DNA of 64,000 nt from Bradyrhizobium diazoefficiens USDA 110 (GTDB lineage Bacteria > Pseudomonadota > Alphaproteobacteria > Rhizobiales > Xanthobacteraceae): contig NC_004463.1 in the NCBI RefSeq assembly GCF_000011365.1, positions 8,294,001 to 8,358,000 on the forward strand, written 5' to 3'. Shown piece by piece: positions 43,489 through 52,354 of this stretch (positions within the stretch are counted from its first letter, which is position 1; every line of letters begins with the position of its first letter). The notes beneath the pieces are model-generated. The model ran no database searches. It was not told where the DNA came from and was given only the letters and a program-made list of their open reading frames with translations. Made by a program: the position numbers and the translations under genes.

Positions 43489-43574
43489 CCGTCATTCCGG
43501 GGCATTCGCAAAGCGAATGAGCCCGGAATCTCGAGATTCCGGGTTCGATGCTTCGCATCGCCCCGGAATGACGG
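43489..43574. repeat. Dispersed palindromic element, family A (copy 2)
   Basis: An 86-bp element with CCGTCATTCCGG at one end and CCCCGGAATGACGG at the other, an internal palindrome GGAATCTCGAGATTCC and the hairpin CGATGC-TTC-GCATCG (43546-43560). It lies between the D-amino acid transaminase and the ABC transporter ATPase gene. Confidence 0.85.
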
Positions 43575-43580
43575 CGCCGG

Positions 43581-44312
43581 TTAATGCGACAGAATCTTCG
43601 ACAAGAACTTCTGCGCGCGGTCGCTGCGCGGCTTGCCGAAGAAATCCTCCTTCGCCGCGTCCTCGACGATCTCGCCGCGATCCATGAAGATCACGCGGTT
43701 GGCGACCTTGCGGGCAAAGCCCATCTCGTGCGTGACGACCATCATGGTCATGCCCTCGCGGGCGAGATCGACCATGACGTCGAGCACCTCGCTGACCATT
43801 TCAGGATCGAGCGCCGAGGTCGGCTCGTCGAACAGCATGACGATCGGATCCATCGCGAGCGCGCGCGCGATCGCAACGCGCTGCTGCTGGCCGCCGGAGA
43901 GCTGCGCCGGGAATTTCTGCGCCTGCTCCTTCAGGCCGACGCGCTCCAGGAGCTGCATGCCTTTCGCCACCGCCTTGTCGTACGGCCGTCCCAGCACCTT
44001 CTGCTGGGCAAGGCAGAGGTTCTCGATGATCTTGAGATGCGGGAACAGCTCGAAGTGCTGGAACACCATGCCGACGCGCGAGCGAAGCTTCGGCAGGTCG
44101 GTCCTGGGATCGTTGACCTTGGTGCCGTCGACGCTGATGTCGCCCTCCTGGAACGGCTCGAGCGCGTTGACGCATTTGATCAGCGTCGACTTGCCCGAAC
44201 CCGAGGGACCGCAGACCACGACGACCTCGCCCTTGGTGACGCTGGTGGTGCAGTCGGTCAGCACCTGGAAGGTCGGGGTGTACCATTTGTTGACGTGGCT
44301 GATTTCGATCAT
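43581..44312 (-). CDS. gltL: Amino acid ABC transporter ATP-binding protein (GltL-like)
   Basis: A 243-residue ATPase of the polar amino acid uptake family. Walker A is GPSGSGKS (35-42), the signature is LSGGQQQR, Walker B is [13 protein letters not shown] and the switch is [12 protein letters not shown]. It powers uptake through the two permeases encoded just upstream on the same strand. I set the start at ATG 44312 ([11 protein letters not shown]); a GTG three codons earlier (44321) is possible. The residue pair TP in [10 protein letters not shown] replaces the more usual GDFQVL. Glutamate/aspartate is the most likely substrate by comparison with GltIJKL systems. Confidence 0.92.
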   Translation of the reverse strand: MIEISHVNKWYTPTFQVLTDCTTSVTKGEVVVVCGPSGSGKSTLIKCVNALEPFQEGDISVDGTKVNDPRTDLPKLRSRVGMVFQHFELFPHLKIIENLCLAQQKVLGRPYDKAVAKGMQLLERVGLKEQAQKFPAQLSGGQQQRVAIARALAMDPIVMLFDEPTSALDPEMVSEVLDVMVDLAREGMTMMVVTHEMGFARKVANRVIFMDRGEIVEDAAKEDFFGKPRSDRAQKFLSKILSH

Positions 44313-44324
44313 GACCGACACGCT

Positions 44325-45017
44325 CTATCGAATGATGGCGATGCGCGCCTGGAGGCGACGCACGCCGAAGGACGCGACACAGGAAATGGTGAAGTAGACG
44401 ACGGCGGCGAACAGGTACATCTCGACCAGGCGGCCGTCGCGCTGCGCGACCTTGCTCGCCGCGCCCAGAAAGTCCGGGATCGAGAGCACGTAGACCAGCG
44501 AGGTGTCCTGGAACAGCACGATGGTCTGCGTCAGCAGCACCGGCAGCATGTTGCGGAACGCCTGCGGCAGCACGACGTAGCGCATGGTCTGGGCGTAGGT
44601 CAGGCCGAGCGCGTTGGCGGCGGCGGGCTGGCCGCGCGAGATCGACTGGATGCCGGCGCGCATGATCTCGGAGAAGTACGCCGCCTCGAACATGATGAAG
44701 GTGATGAGCGAGGAGGCGAACGCGCCGACGCTGATCGGCCGCGACGCGCCGGTCACCCACTGCCCGATATAGGGCACCAGGAAGTAGAACCAGAAGATGA
44801 CCAGCACCAACGGCAGCGAGCGCATGAAGTCGACATAGACGCCGGCGATGCGGCCGAGCACCTTGAAGCCCGACAGTCGCATCAACGCGATCGCGGTGCC
44901 GAAGATCAGGCCGCCGAGGCCCGCCAGCGCCGTCAGGGTCACCGTGAACGTCATGCCCTCGTAGAACAGGTAGGGCAGCGCGCGGCGGATGACGTCGAAA
45001 TCGAGATTACCGAACAT
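44325..45017 (-). CDS. gltK: Amino acid ABC transporter permease (GltK-like)
   Basis: A 230-residue membrane protein with about five helices and the EAA loop EAAYFSEIMRAGIQSISRGQ that docks on the ATPase. It forms the channel together with the GltJ-like permease. The ATG at 45017 lies five bases after the stop of the latter, with GGGGAAAT as ribosome site; the longer frame to 45056 would overlap it. The gene order here (binding protein, two permeases, ATPase) is the usual one for GltIJKL transporters, and all four lie on the minus strand. Confidence 0.92.
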   Translation of the reverse strand: MFGNLDFDVIRRALPYLFYEGMTFTVTLTALAGLGGLIFGTAIALMRLSGFKVLGRIAGVYVDFMRSLPLVLVIFWFYFLVPYIGQWVTGASRPISVGAFASSLITFIMFEAAYFSEIMRAGIQSISRGQPAAANALGLTYAQTMRYVVLPQAFRNMLPVLLTQTIVLFQDTSLVYVLSIPDFLGAASKVAQRDGRLVEMYLFAAVVYFTISCVASFGVRRLQARIAIIR

Positions 45018-45021
45018 TGCG

Positions 45022-45753
45022 CTATTTCCCCGTGATGTAGCCGGGGATCGCGACATAGCGCTCGAGGAAGCGCATCGCGGTCACGACGACGGCGTTGACG
45101 AGGAGATAAAGGATGGTCGCGGCGGTGAAGGCCTCGAACACCTGGAACGAGAATTCCTGCATCGAGCGCGCCTGTCCGGTCAGCTCGATCAGGCCGATGG
45201 TGATGGCCACCGCCGTGTTCTTGATGGTGTTGAGGAACTCGGAAGTCAGCGGCGGCAGGATGATGCGGAACGCCATCGGCAGCAGCACGTAGCGATAGCC
45301 CTGCACGGTGGTGAGCCCGAGCGCGGTCGCCGCCATCTTCTGCCCGCGCGGCAACGAACCGATGCCCGCCTGCAATTGCACCGCGACGCGCGCCGACATG
45401 AAGAAGCCGATGCCGATCGCGGCCGTCCAGAACGGCGCATTCGGCAGTTGCTTCAGCCACAGGCCGGCGGATTTCGGCAGCAGTTCCGGCAGCACGAAGA
45501 ACCACAGGAAGAGCTGCACCAGCAGCGGCATGTTGCGGAAGAACTCGACCCAGCAGAAGCCGAACCGGTAGGCCGCCTTGGACGGCAGCGTGCGCATGAC
45601 GCCGACGAGCGAGCCGAACACCAGCGCGATGATCCAGGCGAGCACCGCCGTCTTCAGGGTCAGCACCAGGCCCGACAACAGCATGTCGAGATAGGTGCCG
45701 GTCCCCATCGGGTTCGGCTCGAAGAAAATTCCCCAGTTCCAGTGGTAGTTCAC
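45022..45753 (-). CDS. gltJ: Amino acid ABC transporter permease (GltJ-like)
   Basis: A 243-residue membrane protein beginning (V/M)NYHWNWGIFFEPNPMGTG, typical for GltJ, with helices such as LLSGLVLTLKTAVLAWIIAL and an EAA-type loop near ARVAVQLQAGIGSLPRGQ. The start is a GTG at 45753 after GAGGGACAC; there is no ATG at a better place. It is separated from the gltI-like gene by 127 bp containing two hairpins, which may lower its expression relative to the binding protein. Confidence 0.92.
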   Translation of the reverse strand: MNYHWNWGIFFEPNPMGTGTYLDMLLSGLVLTLKTAVLAWIIALVFGSLVGVMRTLPSKAAYRFGFCWVEFFRNMPLLVQLFLWFFVLPELLPKSAGLWLKQLPNAPFWTAAIGIGFFMSARVAVQLQAGIGSLPRGQKMAATALGLTTVQGYRYVLLPMAFRIILPPLTSEFLNTIKNTAVAITIGLIELTGQARSMQEFSFQVFEAFTAATILYLLVNAVVVTAMRFLERYVAIPGYITGK

Positions 45754-45807
45754 GTGTCCCTCGCGCGAACGCGCCAATCACAGATGTCGTAAACGTCTAT
45801 GCAAATG

Positions 45808-45867
45808 TCCGGCCACTCCCTCCAGAATGGCCGGAATTTGCTTCCTCTCCCCGCAAGCGGGGAGAGG
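45808..45867. terminator. Two hairpins between gltI and gltJ
   Basis: First: TCCGGCCA (45808-45815) pairs with TGGCCGGA (45828-45835). Second: CCTCTCCCCGC-AA-GCGGGGAGAGG, a perfect 24-base palindrome (45844-45867), whose arms also occur in the repeats at 54 kb. Hairpins after a binding-protein gene are known to protect its transcript and attenuate the permease genes; here this is inference. Confidence 0.5.
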
Positions 45868-45880
45868 CGAACAACTCAGC

Positions 45881-46792
45881 TTACTTGTAGTCGTCCGGGT
45901 TCGGCGAGTCCGTCGGCTTGGCGAACTCGTTCTTCAGCTCGGCCGAGATCGGAGTGTTGAGGTTGAGCCCCTTCGGCGGGATCTTGGCCGTGAACCACTT
46001 CTCGTAGATCTTCTGGCCTTCGCCCGAGGTGTAGAGCGCAGCGGTCGCCGCATCGACCACCTTCTTGAACGGCGCGTCGTCCTTGCGCAGCATAATGCCG
46101 TAGGGCTCGGGCTTGGAGAAGGCGTCCTTGGAGATGACGTAGTCGTCGGGCGACTTCGAGCCGGCAACGAGGCTCGCGAGCAGGATATCGTCCATCACGA
46201 AGGCGACCGCGCGATCGGTCTCGACCATCAGGAAGGATTCGGCGTGATCCTTGGCCGGGATGATGTTGGCGCCGAGGCCTTTCGCAACATTGGCCTCGGT
46301 GAGCTGCTTGATGTTGGTGGTGCCGGCAGTCGAGACCACGGTCTTGCCCTTGAGATCATCGATCGACTTCAGGCCGCTCGACTTCTTGAACACGTAGCGG
46401 CTGGCGGTCAGGAAGTGGGTGTTGGTGAAGGCGACCTGCTTCTGGCGGTCGGCATTGTTGGTGGTCGAGCCGCATTCGAGGTCGATGGTGCCGTTGGCCA
46501 TCAGCGGGATGCGGGTCGCCGAGGTCACCGGATTGAGCTTGACCTCGAGCTTGTCGAGCTTGAGTTCCTTCTTCACGGCGTCGACGATCTTGTAGCAGAT
46601 GTCCATCGCGAACCCGATCGGCTTCTGGTTGTCGTCCAGATAGGAGAACGGGATGGAGGAGTCGCGGAAGCCCAGCGTGATGGCACCGGTGTCCTTGATG
46701 TTCTTCAGCGTGCCGGTCAGCTCCTGGGCCCCGGCCTGGCTGACGACGAAGGTCGCGGCGAGCGCGAGCCCGATGTGACGGAAATGCTTCAC
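45881..46792 (-). CDS. gltI: Glutamate/aspartate ABC transporter substrate-binding protein (GltI-like)
   Basis: A 303-residue periplasmic protein with a signal peptide (KHFRHIGLALAATFVVSQAG, cleavage near AQE) and the SBP_bac_3 fold. GAITLGFRDSSIPFSYLDDN, PIGFAMDICYKIVDAVKKEL, NGTIDLECGSTTNNADR and VSTAGTTNIKQL are all typical of GltI. It captures acidic amino acids and passes them to the GltJK channel. The start is GTG 46792, preceded by GAAAGGGGACC. It has the highest expected expression of the four transporter genes, given the hairpins after its stop. Confidence 0.93.
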   Translation of the reverse strand: MKHFRHIGLALAATFVVSQAGAQELTGTLKNIKDTGAITLGFRDSSIPFSYLDDNQKPIGFAMDICYKIVDAVKKELKLDKLEVKLNPVTSATRIPLMANGTIDLECGSTTNNADRQKQVAFTNTHFLTASRYVFKKSSGLKSIDDLKGKTVVSTAGTTNIKQLTEANVAKGLGANIIPAKDHAESFLMVETDRAVAFVMDDILLASLVAGSKSPDDYVISKDAFSKPEPYGIMLRKDDAPFKKVVDAATAALYTSGEGQKIYEKWFTAKIPPKGLNLNTPISAELKNEFAKPTDSPNPDDYK

Positions 46793-46891
46793 TTTTTTGG
46801 TCCCCTTTCAGGATGATGCGGCCGGATGCAAGCACAAATCAGGCCGGATTAGAATGTGACTTTCGACTGGATCGCCGCTCAGGTTAACGGC

Positions 46892-48277
46892 TCAGGTAAG
46901 TGGTTTGGGCAATTCGCCGAGATCCCAGAACAGGCCGGCCATCACCGTCAAGGCCTCTTCGGTCAACGGCAGCAGGATGTGCTCATTGGGCGCATGCTGG
47001 GAGCAGCCGGGATAGGAGTGCGGGACCCAGATCGTCGGCAGGCCCAGGATCTCGGAAAACACGTCGTTCGGCAGCGAGCCGCCGAAGTTCGGCAGCACCG
47101 CCGGCGCCTTGCCGGTAGTTTCCCGCACCGAATCCGCCGCCCATTTGATCCAGGGGCTGTCGAAATCGGTACGCGAGGCGGCAAAGCTCTGTGCGGCCCG
47201 CACCTCGACCATCGGGAAACCCTTTTGCACCAGATGCGCGCGGACGGCCTCGATCAGGCCGTCGACCTTGGTGCCGACGACAAAACGCAGTTGCAGCACG
47301 GCATTGGCATGGCCGGGAATGGCGTTGGCCGGCTTCTCGATATTGCCGGACGACATCGCCAGCACTTCCAACGTGTTCCAGGCATAGAGGCGTTCGGCCG
47401 CCGACAGGCCTTCCTCGCCCCAGTTCTCCGCCAGCGCCGGCTCGTCCGCGGTCGGCACCACGTCCACGTCCGCAAGATAGCTGCGGATCTGGTTGGTGAG
47501 CCGCGGCGGCTTCAGGGCATCGAGCTGGAGACGGCCATGGCCGTCGACCAGCGTCGAGATCGCGTTGACCAGAATGGTCGCGGGGTTGGCGAGCACGCCG
47601 CCCCAATTGCCGGAATGATGGCCGCCATCGCGCAAATTGACGTCGAGATGGATGCGGATGCCGCCACGGCAGCCGAGGAAGAGTGTCGGGCGATCTGCCG
47701 ACAGCCGCGGTCCGTCGGAGGCCATGAACAGATCGGCCTTGAGCGCATCGCGATTGAGGTCGCAGACCTTGCCGAGATCGGGCGAGCCGATCTCCTCGCC
47801 CATCTCGACGATGAATTTGGCGTTGAAGCCGAGCTTGCCGCCGCGGGCCTCGCGCACCGCGCGGAGCGCCGCCATGTTGATGCTGTGCTGGCCCTTGTTG
47901 TCGGCGGTGCCGCGGCCGTAGAGGCGCGTGCCCGCAACCGTCGTGCGCCAGGGATCGCGGCCATCGCGCCACTCGCCTTCCATGCCGTCGACGACGTCGC
48001 CATGGCCGTAAATCAGCACGGTCGGGGCGGATGCGCTCTCGTGATGCTCGGCGAACAGGAACGGCGCCTTGCCGCTGGGAGATTCGACCATGCGGCTTTG
48101 AAAATCGAGCTCCGCGAACGCCGGCTGCATCTCCTGTTCCAGATAGGCGCGCAGCTCGGGGCCGCGCGACGGATTCTGGCTCTCGGTCTTGAAGGCGACG
48201 CGGCGGTCGAGTTCGGCGAGGAACGCGCCCGAATTGAAATCCTCACGGGCACGGGCGATGGCGGCGGCTCTGGTCAT
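46892..48277 (-). CDS. M20-family metallopeptidase/deacylase
   Basis: A 461-residue cytosolic zinc peptidase of the M20/ArgE/DapE group. The metal ligands are visible: H92 and D94 (YGHGDVVDG), D126 (GTADNKGQH), E161-E162 (EMGEEIGSPDLG); a dimerisation lid domain follows from about 200, and FGGSLPNDVF and HSYPGCSQHAPNEHILLP near the end supply the last histidine. It may cleave dipeptides or N-acyl amino acids. It lies 99 bases upstream of the GltI-type gene on the same strand, so its products may tie in with amino acid uptake. Start at ATG 48277; divergent from the LLM gene. Confidence 0.88.
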   Translation of the reverse strand: MTRAAAIARAREDFNSGAFLAELDRRVAFKTESQNPSRGPELRAYLEQEMQPAFAELDFQSRMVESPSGKAPFLFAEHHESASAPTVLIYGHGDVVDGMEGEWRDGRDPWRTTVAGTRLYGRGTADNKGQHSINMAALRAVREARGGKLGFNAKFIVEMGEEIGSPDLGKVCDLNRDALKADLFMASDGPRLSADRPTLFLGCRGGIRIHLDVNLRDGGHHSGNWGGVLANPATILVNAISTLVDGHGRLQLDALKPPRLTNQIRSYLADVDVVPTADEPALAENWGEEGLSAAERLYAWNTLEVLAMSSGNIEKPANAIPGHANAVLQLRFVVGTKVDGLIEAVRAHLVQKGFPMVEVRAAQSFAASRTDFDSPWIKWAADSVRETTGKAPAVLPNFGGSLPNDVFSEILGLPTIWVPHSYPGCSQHAPNEHILLPLTEEALTVMAGLFWDLGELPKPLT

Positions 48278-48359
48278 GATTTGCTTTTCGGACTTCGAGG
48301 AAGGACCCTACCCGAGACAGGACGGCCTTCGATAGTGGCGGGGACTTGGATTGTTCTTG

Positions 48360-48389
48360 TAGTTCTCTTGTAGTTCTCTTGTTCTCTTG
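48360..48389 (+). repeat. Short tandem repeat TAGTTCTCTTG
   Basis: Two exact copies of TAGTTCTCTTG (48360-48370, 48371-48381) followed by a partial TTCTCTTG (48382-48389), inside the divergent gap between the M20 peptidase and the LLM gene. It may be a polymorphic promoter-region repeat or a regulator site. The rest of the 269-bp gap shows no gene. Confidence 0.6.
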
Positions 48390-48546
48390 GGATTTCGTTC
48401 TTGCTCGCTTGAGATTGGCTTGCCAAGGGCAGCAGTGCTGCTGATTTTGGCCTTGCCAAGTGCAAGTTATATGCAAGAACTTCGCCAAGTTGGGGCGCAC
48501 GTCTATCATTCGAAGAGCGCTCGGTACAGAGCGCCGGGGGACCAAT

Positions 48547-49926
48547 ATGGCCAAGCAGATCAGGCTCAACGCCTTTGCGATGAATTGCGTCGCCCACCAG
48601 TCGCCGGGCCTGTGGACCCATCCGCGCGACCGCACCGCCGAATATAATCGCCTGCCTTACTGGCTCGATCTCGCCAGGACGCTGGAGCGCGGCCGTTTCG
48701 ACGGATTGTTCCTGGCCGACGTGCTTGGCGTCTACGACGTCTATGGCAACAGCCCTGACGCAGCCTTGCGCAATGCAGCACAGACGCCGTCGAACGAGCC
48801 GCTGCTCCTGCTCTCGGCGATGGCGGCGGTGACGCAAAATCTCGGTTTCGGCGTCACCAGCAATTTGTCCTTCGAACCGCCCTACCCGTTCGCGCGGCGG
48901 ATGTCGACACTCGACCATCTCACCGAGGGCCGGATCGGCTGGAACGTCGTCACCGGCTATCTCGACAGCGCCGCCCGCGGCGCCGGCAAGGACAAGCAGA
49001 CCGGACATGACGACCGCTACGACATCGCCGACGAATATATGGAGGTCGTCTACAAGCTCTGGGAAGGAAGCTGGGAGGACGATGCCGTGCTGCGCGACCG
49101 GGCGCGCGGCATCTTCACCGATCCCGCAAAGGTTCATCGCGTCAATCACGAGGGCGCGAACTACCGCATCAACAACACCATCCATCTCAGCGAGCCGTCG
49201 CCGCAGCGCACGCCCGTGCTGTACCAGGCCGGCACCTCGCCGCGCGGCCGCCAGTTCGCGGCGCGTCACGCCGAATGTGTGTTCATGTCGGGACCGTCGG
49301 CCAAGATCATCGCGCCGCGCGTCTCCGCGATCCGCCAGGAGGCTGCCGCACTCGGCCGCAATCCGGCGGAGATCCTCATGTTCAACATGATGACGATCAT
49401 CCTCGGCAACACGGAGGCTGAAGCTGCGGCGAAATATGCCGACTACCGCTCGCATATCAGCCCGGAAGGCGCCCTGGCCCTGATGTCGGGATGGACCGGC
49501 ATCGACTTCTCCGGCTACGAGCCCGACCAGCAGGTCCGGCACGTCCAGAACGATGCCGGCCGCAGCGCGCTCGACAACGTCACCCGCGGTGATCCCGACC
49601 GCGTCTGGACCGTGCGCGACGTCATCGAGCATGTCGGCATCGGCGGTGCCGGTCCGGTCGTGGTGGGCACGCCGGAGAGCGTCGCAGACAAGATCGAGGA
49701 TTGGTTCGAGAAGACGGACGTCGACGGCCTCAACGTGGCGTTCGCGATCTCGCCCGGTGATTTCGAGGACATCGCCGACATGCTGGTGCCGGAGCTGACG
49801 CGGCGCGGACGGTACAAGCCGGAATATGCGAAAGGCACGTTGCGGGAGAAGCTGTTCGGTGCGGGGCGCGCAAGGCTCGACACGCCGCATCCGGCGGCGG
49901 GGTATCGGGTGGGGAAGACGGTGTAG
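48547..49926 (+). CDS. LLM flavin-dependent monooxygenase, NtaA/SnaA/SoxA/DszA type (second)
   Basis: A 459-residue FMN-dependent monooxygenase of the same family as the gene at 27079 but only distantly similar to it. It has IRLNAFAMNCVAHQSPGLWT at the N-terminus, GRFDGLFLADVLGVYDVYG, GFGVTSNLSFEPPYPFARRM, EGRIGWNVVTGYLDSAARG and TPVLYQAGTSPRGRQFA. The ATG at 48547 is preceded by GGGGGACC. It stands alone, divergent from the M20 peptidase. As with relatives that act on aminopolycarboxylates or organosulfur compounds, it requires a flavin reductase from elsewhere; its substrate is unknown. Confidence 0.9.
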   Translation: MAKQIRLNAFAMNCVAHQSPGLWTHPRDRTAEYNRLPYWLDLARTLERGRFDGLFLADVLGVYDVYGNSPDAALRNAAQTPSNEPLLLLSAMAAVTQNLGFGVTSNLSFEPPYPFARRMSTLDHLTEGRIGWNVVTGYLDSAARGAGKDKQTGHDDRYDIADEYMEVVYKLWEGSWEDDAVLRDRARGIFTDPAKVHRVNHEGANYRINNTIHLSEPSPQRTPVLYQAGTSPRGRQFAARHAECVFMSGPSAKIIAPRVSAIRQEAAALGRNPAEILMFNMMTIILGNTEAEAAAKYADYRSHISPEGALALMSGWTGIDFSGYEPDQQVRHVQNDAGRSALDNVTRGDPDRVWTVRDVIEHVGIGGAGPVVVGTPESVADKIEDWFEKTDVDGLNVAFAISPGDFEDIADMLVPELTRRGRYKPEYAKGTLREKLFGAGRARLDTPHPAAGYRVGKTV

Positions 49927-49940
49927 GCACCACCCCCAAT

Positions 49941-50067
49941 GTCGTCCTGGCGAAAGCCAGGACCCATTACCCCAACAGGGAGTTTGGCGAAGACTGGTCG
50001 TTCGGGATTAGTACCACCCGCACACGATAGATCACGCGGTATGGGTCCTGGCTTTCGCCAGGACGAC
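49941..50067. repeat. Palindromic element with 27-bp perfect arms (GTCGTCCTGGC type)
   Basis: Exact inverted repeats of 27 bases at 49941-49967 and 50041-50067, each itself containing a CCTGGCGAAAGCCAGG hairpin, around a 73-base centre. It sits between two converging genes (LLM and ThDP enzyme) and probably folds into a cruciform or a long RNA hairpin serving both as terminator. No coding content. Confidence 0.9.
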
Positions 50068-50110
50068 GATGTGGAGGCATTGTGCACGCTGCCTCCACAC
50101 CGTTACTGCC

Positions 50111-51772
50111 CTACACCTTCCCGTCCACCATTACCTCGATCAGCTTCGTCCCCGGCCGGCCAAACGCCGACGACAGCGTCGCCTTCAGCTCGCTTGGGTC
50201 GCTGATCTTGATCGCCTCGCACCCCAATGCCTTCGCGATCCCGGCGAAATCGACCGGCGGATCGACAAAATCCATGCCGACATAATTGTCGTCGCCATGG
50301 AAGGCGAGCAGGCGCTGCTTGATGATGCGATAGCCGCCATTGTTGGCGATGACGACGTTGAGCGGCAGCTTGTGATGTGCCGCCGTCCACAGCGACTGGA
50401 TCGAATACATCGCGCTGCCGTCGCCGGAGAAGCACACCACGGGACGATCCGGATTGGCGATGCTGACGCCGACCGAGGCCGGCAGGCCCCAGCCGATGCC
50501 GCCGGATGCGAGCCCATGATAGCCGAAGCGATCGCGGTGCGGATGCAGGTTCGTGATCTGGCGGCTGGAGGTGAGGCCTTCGTCGACGAGGATGGCGTTG
50601 CCGGGCATGGCCTCTGTCATTTGCAGCACCAGATAGTCCGGATCGATGGGGTTGCGGCCCGCACTCTTGCCGATCTGCTCCACCAGCGCGGCGCGGCGCG
50701 CGCTCCAGTTCTTCGGCGCAAGCTCGGCGAGACGCTGCCTGGCGCGTTGCGCCAGTGCCGCGCCGCCCATCTCCTTCAGCACCGGGATCAGCGCGCGCAG
50801 CGTTTCCTTGACGTCCGCCTTCAGCGCAATCTCCGCGCCAAAATTCTTGGCGATCTCCCAGTCGACGAGGCCGACCTGGAGAATTGGCAATCCATCCGGC
50901 AGCGGATCGACCTCGCTATAGACCGACATCCGCAGCGGATCGCCGCCGAGCGCGATCAGGAGGTCGTAGGGCGCGAGCGTGTCGCGCGCGACCTTCTGCA
51001 CCCGCGCCAACGTGCCGACGAAGCTCGGGCTCTCCGAGAGGAAGTGCGAGCCATAGGGCGTCGAGGACTGATAGGCGGCAGCGCCGAGCAGCTCGGCGAG
51101 CTCGGCCGCCTCCTTCAGCGCGTCGCTCTTGACCACCTCGTCCATGGTGACGATGACAGGACGTTCGGCCTTGAGCAGCCGCGCGGCAAAGGCCTTCAGC
51201 GCCTCGTCCGACGGTTTGGTGCGCGCGTCGATGCGGGTGGAGCGGCCAAGATCGATGCCGGCTTCGCTGTTGAGGATGTCACCGGGCAGCGAGATGAACA
51301 CCGGCCCGGTCGGCGGCGTCATCGCGACCTTGGCAGCGCGGCGCACGATGCGCGGCAGATCCTCCAGCCGCGTCACCTCGACCGCCCATTTCACCAGCGG
51401 TTCGGCCATGCGCACCAGCGGGCCGTACAGCACCGGCTCCATCAGGCCGTGGCCCTGCTCCTGCTGGCCCGCGGTCAAAATCATCGGCGTGCCCGTGAAC
51501 TGGGCGTTGTAGAGCGAGCCCATGGCGTTGCCGAGGCCGGGCGCGACATGGACGTTGCAGGCGACGAGCTTTCCGGAGGCGCGGCTGTAGCCGTCGGCGA
51601 TCGCGACCACCAGGCTCTCCTGCATTGCCATCACATAGGTGAGATCAGGGTGGTCCTTCAGCGCATGCATGATCGGCAGCTCGGTGGTGCCGGGGTTGCC
51701 GAACAGATGGGTGATGCCCTCGTCCTTGAGCAGCGCGAGAAAAGCGGAACGGCCGGTGATCTTGTTCTTCAT
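50111..51772 (-). CDS. ThDP-dependent decarboxylase/acetolactate synthase-like (benzoylformate decarboxylase type)
   Basis: A 553-residue enzyme with the three ThDP domains: N-terminal PYR domain (HLFGNPGTTELPIMHAL; catalytic Glu in MAMQESLVVAIADGYSRASG), a central domain (about 190-330) and the C-terminal PP domain with CFSGDGSAMYSIQSLWTAAH...ANNGGY as metal/ThDP motif. The sequence tone resembles benzoylformate and related 2-keto acid decarboxylases rather than anabolic acetolactate synthase, and no small regulatory subunit gene is adjacent. Start at ATG 51772 after TGGAGGAAAC. Likely substrate is an aromatic or branched 2-keto acid; this is inference. It is divergent from the TfoX gene. 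Confidence 0.85.
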   Translation of the reverse strand: MKNKITGRSAFLALLKDEGITHLFGNPGTTELPIMHALKDHPDLTYVMAMQESLVVAIADGYSRASGKLVACNVHVAPGLGNAMGSLYNAQFTGTPMILTAGQQEQGHGLMEPVLYGPLVRMAEPLVKWAVEVTRLEDLPRIVRRAAKVAMTPPTGPVFISLPGDILNSEAGIDLGRSTRIDARTKPSDEALKAFAARLLKAERPVIVTMDEVVKSDALKEAAELAELLGAAAYQSSTPYGSHFLSESPSFVGTLARVQKVARDTLAPYDLLIALGGDPLRMSVYSEVDPLPDGLPILQVGLVDWEIAKNFGAEIALKADVKETLRALIPVLKEMGGAALAQRARQRLAELAPKNWSARRAALVEQIGKSAGRNPIDPDYLVLQMTEAMPGNAILVDEGLTSSRQITNLHPHRDRFGYHGLASGGIGWGLPASVGVSIANPDRPVVCFSGDGSAMYSIQSLWTAAHHKLPLNVVIANNGGYRIIKQRLLAFHGDDNYVGMDFVDPPVDFAGIAKALGCEAIKISDPSELKATLSSAFGRPGTKLIEVMVDGKV

Positions 51773-51922
51773 GTTTCCTCCAGAAGCGGGCGTTGCCGCA
51801 AGGACGGAGGCATGATGGCCGAACTTGGCCGAGGCACGCAAGGAAGCGCCGTCATGGCAGACTTGCGCCGACGCGCGCAAGCTGGAAACATGCTCGGGCG
51901 TAAACCTGCACGGGGAGACGCG

Positions 51923-52354
51923 ATGGCCTATGACGAGAACACCGCGGCGCGGGTGCGCAAATTACTGGCGGGTCAGCGATATGTCGCGGAAAAGAAGATG
52001 ATGGGCGGCCTCTGCTTCATGGTGAACAACACCATGTGCTGCACCGTAAGCGGGCGCGGCGGCATGCTGATCCGCGTCGGCCCGGAAGCGCATGCACGCA
52101 TGCTGCAGGAGCCGCATACGAGCCCGATGGAAATGCGCGGGCGCATCATGACCGGCTTTGTCCGCGTCGCGCCGGACGGCTATCAGGGCGATGCCGAGCT
52201 GAAAAAATGGGTCAAGCGCGGGCTCGACTTCGTGGCGGCGAATAACGCGGGACGCAAAGCGGCGCCGCGGAAGGCTGTTTCGGCGAAGACTGAGGTCGCC
52301 GCCAAGGCTAAAGCACCTCCTCGCGGCCGAGCTCGAAAGGGTCTTCGCCGCTAG
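51923..52354 (+). CDS. TfoX N-terminal domain protein
   Basis: A 143-residue protein whose first 100 residues form a TfoX_N/Sxy domain (RVRKLLAGQRYVAEKKMMGG, LCFMVNNTMCCTVSGRGGML, MRGRIMTGFVRVAPDGY, LKKWVKRGLDFV), followed by a Lys/Ala/Pro-rich basic tail (KAAPRKAVSAKTEVAAKAKA) that might bind nucleic acid. In gammaproteobacteria TfoX affects competence; in alphaproteobacteria the role is unknown. ATG 51923 follows CGGGGAGACGCG. A much longer open frame exists upstream in this phase but it runs antisense through the ThDP gene. Its last 47 bases overlap the end of the convergent GFA-type gene. Confidence 0.85.
   Translation: MAYDENTAARVRKLLAGQRYVAEKKMMGGLCFMVNNTMCCTVSGRGGMLIRVGPEAHARMLQEPHTSPMEMRGRIMTGFVRVAPDGYQGDAELKKWVKRGLDFVAANNAGRKAAPRKAVSAKTEVAAKAKAPPRGRARKGLRR

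Noticed and set aside
50069..51922. A long upstream extension of the TfoX-type gene
   Set aside because: It runs antisense through the ThDP enzyme gene; the conserved TfoX domain starts at 51923 behind a good ribosome site.
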